In this document: positions 1-13,274 of the stretch, piece after piece | Layout: each line of letters starts with the position of its first letter | Position numbering within the stretch: the first letter of the stretch is position 1 | Assembly (NCBI GenBank): GCA_026874595.1 | Contig: CM049316.1 | Span: 16,333,839-16,397,838, forward strand | Direction: 5' to 3' | Length of the DNA: 64,000 nucleotides | From: Sipunculus nudus | Lineage: Eukaryota; Annelida; Sipuncula; Golfingiida; Sipunculidae | Position numbers and translations under genes: made by a program | The notes under the pieces: model-generated | What the model was told of the DNA's origin: nothing | Seen by the model: only the letters and a program-made list of their open reading frames with translations | The model's database searches: none

Positions 1-1047
1 TCAGTGAAGCTTTCTATATTGGCAAAACGGGTATAGTATAGGATAGTATGTCAGACTTGTGTGTCACATGTAACGGTTTCGAATCCACGATTGGCCCTGT
101 TCCTGTTTTCACCTGTTATTTATATTTAACACGATTTATCAGGAGATAGTATGACATTTGTCTTAATCTGGCGTAAGCTAAGGTCAATACAATCGAGTAA
201 AACAATGTACAGAATAACAATTATGCCCCTTGTAGTTAACTCTTGACACACCAGACGGCGCCGCCTTGCCGCTGAGACGGGACGTTTCAGGTGAGAGGAT
301 GCTGGCGGCTTCTGTTTACAGTAAAGCCTACGTCGGACGAGGCGGAGCATATGAGGTCAGTTTATTCATTGCCTCCGCCAAGGGGCGAGGGATATGTTTT
401 TGGTGTGGTCGGCTTGTTTGCTTGTTTTATCAACATTACTAAAAAAAGATATTCACGGAATTTCATGAAATTTTCACGATTAAACGAGGAACAGTCGATT
501 AAAATCGTGGGTGATCCTGCTGCATATCTTACAATTCTATATCGGGTTATGAGCTGCCTCGGCGGAGAGTGCAAATTTCTATTTGTTCGATATAGTATGA
601 AATGATTAGGCATACTGGGTATAAATACTGTGCGTTTAATTTACAAATCGAACAGTGGAGTGACATCGCGTATCTCCGAAGACAACGGGCAAAAAATAAC
701 CGGTTAAAATAAAATCTGCATTTTGTTGTGGATCATTTCAAAAGAAACCCTATTCTATATACCGTAATTGACCTAGTAAGCACACCCGACATTTCGATTA
801 TGTGACGTTTCCTATTTCAAAAGAGCGCAGTCAGGAACTACGAATCCATGGAGCGTTTATAAGGGCCGGGGTGCGTATTGACTAGTCGGATAAAGCATAT
901 GTGTGTGTCGGGGGGGGGGGTGTAGTTGCGTTTGATGTCTAATTAAAGATACACTTCACTACCTATGTGCGCCCTACACGCACTAGGTTGCAGTCGGAAA
1001 TCATTCATCTTCATTTGCAGATTTATTATATTTAATGTAGATGTTAA
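1..1047. other. 5' flank / intron of the first gene
   Basis: No convincing long reading frame. It holds one candidate short exon (236-290, listed separately), a poly-G run near 911-920 and AT-rich sequence. It is most likely intronic sequence of the large gene that follows, whose 5' end is not identified. Confidence 0.4.
236..290 (+). other. candidate small upstream exon of the cell-surface protein gene
   Basis: A 55-nt stretch lies between a plausible acceptor (ccttgtag) and a strong donor (ttcag|gtgaga). It is open in phase 0, giving LTLDTPDGAALPLRRDVS, and leaves in phase 1. The next exon (from 1048) is not open in the phase this would need, because a TAA stands just before its ATG. Either another exon or acceptor lies between them, or this is a chance open stretch. 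Confidence 0.3.
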
Positions 1048-2692
1048 ATGGAGACGACACCTTTCTTCCAGTTTGAGCTGAAGGCCGCTGAGGAAGGACT
1101 ACACGCTGTGACGTCAGTCTGTATCAGAGACGGCCCTAAGGGGGTGGTGTGGGACTACCTAGATAACCAGAACTCTCACAGTGAGGTTGATAGAGAAGGC
1201 CCGGTAATCGTCCCTGATCCTGTTGAAGGCGACACTAACGACGGGAGGCCGTATTCCTGGAATCAGTTGAGGGCGTTTGGCATGCAAGTCAGAACAGGTA
1301 ACAAGAGAACATAAAATGTATATTATATAATTGATGGTGGTTGCACTTATTCGATGTCTCGCAACTCCCCTATGGCCAAGCCTCGGCAATGTCCGCTCAT
1401 TTTTTATATTTTCACATAAATTCACAGAAATTTGATATTTTTACGCAAAGGGGCTACTACCGCCGCGCCATCTTTTAAAACCGCGCCCGTGAACTCGGAC
1501 CATGTGCACTCGGTTCATGGAAACCTGTCTCGGAGGAAATCGCAGGGACCTGTTACAACCAAAGAACGGTTATTACAATATGCTAGTATATATACAGTAA
1601 ATATTCATTCAAACAGGCACACTTGGTGAAACCGTGTCTCAAGCGCTTCCCATACACAATACATACCCTTAGCCTAACTATACGTGTACTTACTATATTA
1701 ACAGATCTGGCAGTCGTGGATAGCAACACAAATGTTATTGACCACACTCTGGCTTCGGAGTCAGTTGTTCTTAAATAATTTATTGCAGTGGGCAATCAAT
1801 TATTTTCAGTCTTAGTCTGTAAAATACTTTAAACCTAACAAAAATATTAATGTTTAATCATCTGACCTGAAACAAACTTAAATGGATCTAACCTTTTCAG
1901 TATGAAACCGTAACGGTTCGAAACACCAGTGAAAAGTGTCATTTATTGTCTTAAATTGTAGAAACAGAAGGGAATCTGACATCCCAGCTGACAATGTGGG
2001 TCAAAGGATTTAATGACACATTGACTACGACTACATTGGATTTTGACTTCGATCCGTCTGACGGTTGGCATAGTTACCGATTGGTCGTGAACGAAAATGA
2101 CCCAAATCCTGCCGTAGTATGTATCACTTTTTATTTATCAGACGATTACTTTCAGATAATATTGCATTATTTATATTAATTTTTAAACTTTTCTATGGAT
2201 TGCTGAACAACATAAAGAATTCGGCATTCGGGTCGGGTATACATAGAATGACTCATTCATTTAAAGGGTATCTCAACATGCGATTTAACTGTATCTATTT
2301 TAAGTGTAAATATTTAATTTTAGCAGATATTTTACACTCCGTTTCTTCAAAATTAAAATGTAATAAGAAATTTTTTTCTTTCGTATTTTATTTTAAATTT
2401 AATTTTTTACTTGCTTATAAAAAATAACTTTAACCCTGTATCATTTACTCGGGTAGTGGGAGGTTGTTTATGGTCAATTGAGTTCATCCAGAGTGAAGGG
2501 AAGCGAAGCGCCGCGACTGAGGCGAAGGTTATCACGCGACAAAACCAACGCTTTCCCATTGGCTTGTCCGTGACTCACTAACTGATCTGGCGATTTCTGG
2601 CGGGAATCCTCCTCTTCATTAAAAAAAGGGCAACCCCAGACAAAGCACTTTCGCTTCTGGAAAGTCGTAAAATTACGTGTGCATCACATAGG

Positions 2693-2763
<71 letters not shown>

Positions 2764-3320
2764 TCGTGACTTGATAATCCGACACTAAATGTAATACACT
2801 AATTTACGTCGGATTGCAAGGCTGTCGGACTGTCAAATCAATAAAGGTGACGGAGGCTAAAGATACAATATGACCTAAATGTTTGGAGAACTTGTTATAA
2901 TTCATTAAGTATTTTGTTATTATAAACTAGGTATATGATATTGTTATGATTAATGTGAATTAGAAAATAAAAACATCCGTCATGGAGTACTGTTTTTATT
3001 TCTTATATACGTGTCTATATATACTACGCTCGTCAAGATTGACGACCTATGCAGATTCTACAATTATGAGATATGCTTATATTTCTGAACAAACATAAAA
3101 CAAAATGTATATATATGAACCAGCGGTTTATCTACTAAGTTCATGTGCGTCTAAAGAATGCAAGCATATCTGTCTGGTATCTTGTTCTTTTATTTTTTTT
3201 TTATTTTAACGGACTTTTCTAAGCGGTCGGTATATAGATTCTAACCACATTCACCTGATGATTGGGTCGCACACCGTAAAAAAGACTGTTGTGAATTTAC
3301 AATGTTGTTTTTCTTCAGAG

Positions 3321-3394
<74 letters not shown>

Positions 3395-4043
3395 ATATAC
3401 AGGATACATTAACAGATAAAGGTACAAATCTGAAAGAAGAATGACTAGCTTGTGTAGTATTAATGAAAACTGTAAATTTCATTCACCTTGTTCTTCTTGT
3501 TTCCAGGACGACGGGTCCCTGACCCTCCACGTGGACGGTAAGGTTCGGGCCATGCTGACCGGGGTCCCGTCACTGTCAGATGAGGCGGTGTTTCAGGTCC
3601 AGGTGTGGAATGAAGATGGCTGGCTACCGGAGGTTACCGATGTCTTCAACGCCCCAGAGACAGCCGCCTATATCAGAAACGTCGCGTGAGTTATACTTAT
3701 AAATTCGATGCATTTAATACCAAATTCCTGAATTTTTCACTTTAAAATTATAATCCGAACAAACCGTGAAAAAAGTGTATATTAGTATTTATACTCTACA
3801 ATAAATAACATTTGATTAATGATGAACGTCTTAGATTACCACCTAAGGCAGACGAACCATGTCGATTCGCGTCGGCTTTCCGGGGTGGAACCAGCCCAGT
3901 GGAAGCAGTTTATGCCGGTGTAGGTACAGAACCACTGTCTGACGATGCCGTGCAGTTCAAAAAGGTGCTCACTTTAATAATTTATAAGTGGTCAGTGTTA
4001 ATAATGAAAGGGAATAATTGGGAATTATACTTTTAAATGGAAC

Positions 4044-4097
<54 letters not shown>

Positions 4098-7000
4098 TAA
4101 CATTGAGAGGCCTGATGGAGTTATTATAATCCATTTTTAAATAAATTATTGGTTCTTTTCGTTTCCTCTTCATCACCTTTGCATTTACTTTTCGATCACT
4201 AGATACTCCAGTTCTGTCAAATCTTTAACATCAAATAATATTTTTTAATTTGTTATACTCCATTTGATTTAAACTATAGTAAACATTTTTACAAACTTAG
4301 AGATATTCCTCTGTTTCTTTTTAAAACTGAATTTCTCTACACAGAAAGGTGCATGGAATTAATGCAATATTTTCCATTCCATATAACAAAAGGCTATATT
4401 CAAAGCCGGATATTCTATTAAGATGTAATAACATGTAATAACCTTAATTCTCAGGTCGCTGAACCATGCTTGCCGTGCTCTGGGACCTGTCTAGAGTGTG
4501 ATCCTGGGTGCAGTGAGAATTCCCTTCACGATTTGCATCTGTCAGTAGAAGCTCCGGAGCTACAGCTTCCGGCACGGGCTGATAATACCTCCGAGCTACC
4601 GGTGTATTACTTGACTGTCAAAACTATCACAGGTATAAAATATAAACAAGATGAACACTTTTGTCCGCTTTCATTGACCTGTGCATACTCACCTTTGGAA
4701 ATTCATGTTATAATTAGTTAGATTTTTTTGTTTTAGTTAATTAGACGCCGGAAGTAACAAAATAAAATGAATATTTCCTGATATAATGTTGCTTAACTGT
4801 TGCTGCGATTAATACTATATATAGTTGTGTGTGTGTGTCAGTCAGAGATCTGGCTCTGACTTGCTTCTGGTTATAAATTGGTCATAGTATCAGTGTTATA
4901 TATAGTATTACTGTTTATTCTTTAAGAGTGAAAGGGTGATATTAAACGCTAAGTGATAGCTTCAAGGATACCGTGACTGATCCAGATAAATCTTTGTGCA
5001 GGGTCGGGTCGTGAAGCTCTGGCCTCGAGTGACGGTTTATACATTGACGTCACGCCCCCGGAGATCCGTTACGTCATGCACCTGGACATGTCATACTCCG
5101 GTCAGGAACCTGTGACGTACCAGGGCAGCAACAGCACCATCTCTGTCGTGTGGGAGGCCACCGACGACGAGAGTAAGGTACATAAACTGTCGTGGAGTCA
5201 GCGGAAGCCTGAATAAATCGGCTCATTTTTTTTATGTGTATAGGTTGAGAAAATTTACAACAAAAAAATCATTATTTCATGAATCCTCCTCTCATGATTG
5301 TTAACTGAAGATGAATTCTGTATCATATTTTGTTATTATTTTTAACTTTTTCTTATCAGGACTGTGAACAAAGATCATTAGCTAAAACAAAGTACGTTTC
5401 AGTTAACATGAGAAGTGGGTTATATTTATACTCTTTTGACGTCACACGTTGCATTTAGGGAACTCTGTTCCAGAAAACGCATCACTCTAGATTCTTTCTT
5501 AGGCAAAAATGTTCATAAAAATAGAATCAACAAATTATCTTACTCCTGATGTATACTCTGGTGGTAGAGTTAATGTCAATGAATTAAAAAAAATCAAACT
5601 GCACACTTTAATTTTGTGCAGATCGTGGAATATCTTTGGGCGATCGGCACGCACCCTGGTGGCAGTGATGTTCAACCTTTCACCAGTACCGGCCAGGACC
5701 AGTTTGCGAGTAACACACAGCTTGAAGGCGTCCTTCACGACAATCAAACCTACTTTGTGACAGTACAGGCCATCAATGAAGCCAGCTTAATGACCAACCT
5801 GACATCAGATGGTGAGGACTCAGTTAAAATTACATATAAACGTATAATCTTCAAAAATTAGTCTTTACTTTCTGGCCCAATGAGGCAGACATGTATTAAC
5901 CCTATGTCTATATTTATTGCCTTATGTGGCTTGCAAAAGGGACTATTAGTGCTGATTTGTCTCTGGAAAGTTTAATTGCTTATTAACCCGATTTACGAAT
6001 CAACTTTGAAGTAGAGAATGGGTAATTTTCTTTGACAAATAAATCATATTGACGTTAATTATATATTATTGTACAGCCTCGCTCATGTGAATGGCCAATA
6101 ATTAGTTCTACTTGCTTTGAAAAATACCTTGTCATCTCACAGTGAGAAATCTAAAATATTTGCTAAATGTATAAAATATAAAACCTTTCCTCTGTACTAT
6201 TTAACCCTGGTCTATATTAGACTAGCTTAATATAAGGACGTTTACGTGTTTATATACTTTTCTAGGAGTGACGGTCTTGCTGACCCCGCCGGATGAGAGC
6301 AGTACGCAGACGAATGTAGAGGGCGCTGAACCTTTGGCCGTGGAGGAAACGTCACGCGTGCGCAGGTCCGCATCCCCTGTGACCATTATGAGGTCAGAGT
6401 ACCAAGATCGACTAAAAGTATCCTGGGGAGAACCGAATACAAAGGCATTATCTGGAATATGTAAGCAGACTCAAAATTTTGCAAATATTAATTTCCTTAT
6501 TGCCACCACACATTTAAAATGTTTTTGTTGAACAATGTTAGTCTCAGCTAATCAAAGGAGGTTCAATGTTATATTTTATTTTACTTTCACCATATTTTAA
6601 GAAAATATACATCGTTTTATTATAATATAAGCATGGTCTACCAAAATATATTTCAGATTTCAGCGTTAGTTCCGGACCAGATCACAGAGCTGACATCTTC
6701 CCGCGAGGCATGGTTGGTTATAACGTGAGCGGCTCAGTGGAGCTGAATCGGAATGGCTTCTTCCTGTCTGGGGAGAAGGTCAGTAACATTTCTGATGCAC
6801 GTGACAAAACCGAAGGACATTCAGATTCGTCAGGCAATGAATTCTTCATGGAGCCGGGCAGGTGTGTATTATACCCGCATTTTTTCATATATAATTGTCA
6901 GCAGCGGTTACAGTTATGTGTTAATGACAAAGTAAAAAACTTCGTCTCTTCTGAGTATTTGTCAGTCGTTTTAATTTTTCTCTTACTGTAATTTTAAATC

Positions 7001-8582
7001 AGTTGGGCTTTTAACATCTGTGATTCGAGGTATATAATATGCATACATAAAATCATGGTGAATTTAATATACGCAATGATAAGAATTCTTTATTTATTAT
7101 AGGATCCTGTTTTCTGAAGTTGAGGTGTGCACAAAAGCTCATATATGCGGTTACATGGCTAATAAGATCATCATTGTGATGCGTAATTATTCTTTATTCT
7201 AATATTTTGATCACTGCTTTATTATTTGACAGATTATGCTACAACTGCATCTGTACGAAAATATATCAATCGTCAAATTATTATGTAAAAACGAACAATT
7301 TATTTGCTAAACTGTTTGTTTCAAAATGCAAATTTACAAGAGTTATGAAATACCATGTAGTGGTGCCGCGCTAGTCCTATCTCATATAACGGTATATATT
7401 TGTATTATCCAGGCAAGAATGACAACACTACTCACGTGATTCCAGGGGGACGGCTCAACGCCCAGGTATACCTGTCAACGTCCATGCCTGTAAAAATTTC
7501 TAGCTCTGGTAAGTTCATCAATGGTAGGTGTATATGTATAGCCAGTATACCTTTGCGTATTTTATATCCGACGAAAGCTAGGTTCTTGAAGTCTTTTGAC
7601 TATGAATCATAGGCTTTACCTTATATACAGTATTAAAACATAAAGATTAAGTATTTTTTCAGTATAATATCTATAAATACTTATTTTCAGATAATTTGGA
7701 TGATCTTGTTAATGTATTGTTGATGGTGTATTTTATTTAATCAATAGAAATTTAAGTGTGTTTAATATAAAAATCAGTTAATTTAAATATCTCTTGATGC
7801 ACATATGAAAACGGCTTTTACTATTCGCCTTGTTATAGCACCTCTGAGATTCCCATAAGGTCTCGTTTAAGGAAGAAGCCAATTAAGTGTGTCTATGGTT
7901 ACATTTTGCTCGTAGCTGAAAAGGTTTTCTTATCACAGTTCAATCAGAGCAAGCGACTCTTGCCTATGGCGCCCTCTCACGGGAGGACATAGAGAAGAGG
8001 TACACGTCAGCGGCGTCAAACACATTCCTACCCTACATCAGTGACCCGAACCTCACCGGGAATCAGACTGATCGACACCTCTATCAAAGGTTCAGCATAT
8101 TACCCGTTCTTGCACTTGAAGTCCAGTTTAATTTAAAATATGATGGTTTGCGTTGCATAGGACATCCTTTTGAGCCCCAGGATGCATTCCATAGTTTCGT
8201 AGAGGTGGCGCTGCTATAGACCCTTCGTGAAGTAATGTTAGATTCTTCAGGGTTTATGGTAAAATATGGAAAATCAACCCCTTTTTACACTGGGGTGGTT
8301 CCATGCACTTCAACCCTTAACATGTATATTTCTGTTGAGTGGCTTGGCCACTGAGTAACATCACAACGCACAGGGAATCGGTCACTGAATAATATGCGAG
8401 ATGCATATATACAAGTTATGTTGAGGTAAATATTCAGTACATTTAGCCAAGAGATGCATGGGAAAATTTGTTTTGAGTCGGAGTTCACAAAACTTTTCAC
8501 ATCAAAATTCTTGATTTATGTTATAAGATAATATAAAGTTGACCAGAAAGCGCCTCTAAAGATAAGGTCTCTCTCTCTCTCC

Positions 8583-8613
<31 letters not shown>

Positions 8614-8947
8614 TGTTTAATTATTTTTTAAAATGTTAAATGATAAAATTTTTATTGACTTACAAGCAAACCCGGAGGAATATTTGTAAGCCATATTATA
8701 TATTCCCTTTAATTCTTCTTATTACAGAGTAGCAGCATTTGATAACAATGGTTTCTTCCTGACAACGCTCCCAGGACAGACAATTCAGGGACCGCTTTCA
8801 TTCCGGTATACATTTAACACTAGTGTATACACGGAGGAAATATTGAAGGAATTCGCACCAGGACTGCTCACATGGGATAAAGGTGACGAAAGGACAATAA
8901 TTCACTATTATATTCATATAGGTTTATACTTATAATTTTTCGGGGCA

Positions 8948-9013
<66 letters not shown>

Positions 9014-12000
9014 ATGACCTGACTTTAAACTTGTACTCAACACCTTTATCCATATATTACAGTAACTGTATACATGTACACAGGCCTAACATTGGTTGGC
9101 TATATATATTTACATCGTAAAATTACACTCTGTTTTATCTACTAGATATTTACATATATACAAGTAAACTATACGAATTTGTTTGTATACAGAAAATCAG
9201 ATGTGGATTGATGCAGCTCACGCCTGTCCCCCGCATTTGAGGAATAGTAAATTCCAAGGCAACCTGGGCATCGCAGAGATCAACGTGAGTGCATTCTGTC
9301 ATCTTATTAATTAACATATATGTAATCAAATCCACACACATCCATTAGGATGCTTTGAATCAAACATCTTCATGTTTCCCTATATATTCAAAACTAAAGC
9401 ACCTGTTGTCTTTCTTGCCAGATTGAATTCTGATGTATATAAAGGGTTGATTTATTAAGATTTGGTGATTTATTATTTTTTTTAATAGTCGGTGCTGCAA
9501 AGTAAATAATACTCAGTTTAAAGTACAGGTGTATCTCTTTTATTCGGCACCGACAATAGTTAGGGGGCAGGGTTGAATCTATCCCAGTCTGGTAGAACTG
9601 GCTATTTGAAAACTGTTCATACCAATTACCGGCCACGTGTTTTTCATGGGAGGGGGTTTTGCTCACCAGACCTTTCACTAGTCGATAATAAATAGTATGT
9701 GAAAATTCAAGGAAAATTATTGTTTTAACCTTGAAAATCCATGATAAGGCCTTAATGTCTGAACTGTTTAAAACATTTCTGTCGATTGTACCAGTTTATG
9801 AAGATCATACCAAATTCACACTGATGATTCCTGACCATCAATCATTACACTTGTCTACATGTTTTGATCGATATATTTTCATAACTATAATCTTTACTAG
9901 CTCTAAGTTTAATAAACAAGTCTCGTTCATCAAATCTGTTTCCAGATCTGTGGGTCTGAGGCAGGTAATTCTAGGTCAAGGACCAAAAGAAGTACAATAA
10001 ACAAAGAATTCAACGGGCCGAAAGTTTTTATGTTAGCCAAAGTCAGCACCAAGTTCATAAACCACCCGCCATCCGTGACGTCATCGACGAGCTACAGCAT
10101 GCCGGAAGATGCCGGGACGCTGAGATTGCAACTCACTGGTAGTGACCCAGAGAACGACCTGCTCTTGTGGAGGAGAGACATGACGTCACAGTTGCCATTG
10201 GGAGGAACAGCTACCCTTCATGCAGATGGTACGTTAACATACAGGCCATGTGAAAATTGCTATGGAAGCGAAGTTATCAAAGTCATGCTGACAGAGGACA
10301 GGACCGATGGCGAAGAAGCCCTCACCACGCTGGCAGACATCCAGGTTCACGTGTCTCAAGTCAATGACGCTCCAGATCTCTTTCTCTTGGACAGGTTTGG
10401 GAAACTGCAGGATTTAAATATCTACAATGAAATCACCGTACTTTTGGAGGAGAACAAAGTGGGACAGATCAACATGCACGAGGCCACGTTCGTCATCGGT
10501 GCAATGGATGTAGACGGCAGTGATAAAATTAACATCCGTTATCAGAAGGATCAGTATTACACATTATCAGCTTCGACGGAGATGTCCCGCTTCCCGCCAA
10601 CCAGTTGCCATGACAACGTGAGGGTACCAATTAGTGATTACGTAAAACAGATGTTACAAGGGTCAAGCTCCCAGGCTAACTTTCCGGTCCCGTGTGAGGT
10701 GGTTGAAAATGTTCCTGCTACAGATTTGAGTTTTTCAGGCCAAGTCATACAATATAAGCCTCCCATTGGTTACCATGGCTACGAAAAGTTGCAGGTATAT
10801 AAGTGTTTAAGATAGCATTGCTGCAGTCACTTATATGCTATTTAAAGTGGTTCAGAAAGATTAACTGAATATTTTTTCACTTATATGAGTCCGTGAGATT
10901 GCACTCTTTACACGAAGTAAAAAAGCTTGAGCGGAAGAAATAATTTTCAAAGAACGAAGAGTATTGTTAGATGTATTTCTGGTTTTATGTAGCTAATTTT
11001 TTTTTCGCGACAAGAAGTAGGCCGGCGACAAGGTTCTTAATCCATATCAGCTCTGTAATAGTTGATCGAACTCTGTTTTATTATAAATCAAGAGTATCGT
11101 AAATCTTATACCAGGCTATAGCAGAAGACCACACTAACCGGTCGGAGATAATGACCGTCAACGTGTACGTTTTGGCAAACCGATGCGAGAACAACGGTAC
11201 GTGCCAAGGACCCCAAGATGACCCCGCCTGTACAGGAACCAGAAGGGCTCAAGGTACGATACTCTCAACCGGCTGATGTTAAAACTTGCCTCAAAAAGTC
11301 ACACGAAAAAAAAGTCATATTTAAAAAAGTCTGTTAATACCTGTGTTTCTGAACAGAAAAACAGAATTGAAAAAAATGTTCTTTAACTTTGTAGTGAAGA
11401 GGTTATGTAATAACGGGCTAAAATCCCATCCACTGACCCTGTAAGAGTCATGTTGTCAAATTTAAACAAAAAAGGAGGTCGACCATTTATTAATTTGGTC
11501 AACATGACTCTAACATATGCAGTGGGTAGGATTCAAATAAACCCGGGGGAAGGAGCAGTTTTTGGTCGCAACACCATATCATGACTCAATTGTCACCATT
11601 GTAACAGAATGAAATCTCATTATCCGTCCTTTTGAACTCTTTCTGTTTTCGATAGTCATATGTTACTGTGAATGTGCAGGCGTACTTCTCATTTATTTTG
11701 TTTTAACTGGTATTCGAAATGGTAACTACTCTTTCAGCCGTATATGTTTTCGAATATTATCCAATACTTCTGTGAGGTATTTTGTGCTTTGTGTGATTCA
11801 GGTTTCTCCGGATACCACTGCCTTTGTCTTCCTGGGTTTACTGGAGTTTACTGCGAGGTCAACATTGATGAATGTGTGTCAGCCACCTGTCCACGCAACT
11901 ATACCTGTGTGGATGGTATTAATTCGTACAAGTGTCACTGCGAGTACGGCTGGCCGTGCAGCTACGCTCAAATGAAACCGCATGCCTTGCTATGGCAGTT

Positions 12001-13226
12001 AGCCTTCACAGGGTTTGTACCTGCAGGACTTATTGTGGCGGTCATCGTGTTTTACTTCATGAAGAAGAAGAACAAGAACTATGTTGAACCGTAAGTAAAT
12101 CGTTAATCATACTCAAGGCATGATCACTACAACACTAGCGTACCATATCCAGGGGCGTGTTTAGAGCGGGGGCGCAACAGGCGCCCCCCCCCCCTAAAAT
12201 CTGTTCAACAAATTTTAAAGGGGCACCCAATTTCGTTAATTGTCAGGGCGTGCCTAAGGCTTTTGCAAAATAATCTTACAATTTGCATTTGTAAGTCCCA
12301 TGCCCTAGTTAAAACTGTTTCAAATAAGTAGGCATAACAGTATAGGATGGCACCCTATAGCTGAGATGGACCAAACAAAATGTATTATGTCTACAGATCT
12401 AGAGTTTGAAAATGTAATTTTTATTTTGGCCTAGGAATTTTCAATGAGGCACAAGAAAAAGCTCAAAAATGATTAAGTCACGAGTTTAATGAAAAGTAAA
12501 TATACATTGTGTTTCTAATAGTGAGTGATTAAAAGAGGCCCGTCAGGAGTTTCCTTTGTGAAGAACATCAGAAAGTACTTGAAAATGAGAAAATCTCTTT
12601 TAGCTTTTATGTTAACTTGCAACTATGTAGCTGTCATCAGGACGCCTCAAAGAGGCCCGGCCCGGGCTTTGTCTCCTATAAAGCTCAGTTAAATATTCGT
12701 TAATGCGGAACTTTGTTTTTTTCTCTTTGGTGTTAGCTTAAAGTTTTAAACAGATGTGAAGGGTTTGGCCCATGGGGACTCGGTCCCACAAGTTTCGAAA
12801 GGCTAGACGATGATTGTACAAATTCAGCCGGCACTCGACGTTGATTCAGCGTTAATTCAACGTTGTTAACGTGATGTCGTGTCAACGTGTTAAATTAACG
12901 TTGAATCAACGTCCATTGCCCGCTGGGTTTAATATTATGGATATACAATATGTTTGTAATTCAATAACAACACTGTATTTGTATATATTGTTGGTAATTG
13001 TTATAAATAGGGTTGACGGGATTGTAAATATTTTTTTTTTATTGATAACAGTAATTATACTAACACCCTGTATATACGTTTATTTTGTTGATTGTAATCA
13101 AGATTTGTACTTGGTTTCGTGTTTCATTTTAACCCCCCTATCCTGGTCAAGTCCTGTATTATGGCAACTCCTGTATAAAGGCCACTTTCATCCAGTCCCG
13201 ATGGTGACCGTAATACAGGCGTTCTA

Positions 13227-13274
<48 letters not shown>

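Noticed and set aside
291-605. 104-codon frame near the left end.
   Set aside because: It starts exactly at a strong splice donor (ttcag|gtgaga), has no family resemblance, and reads as intron.
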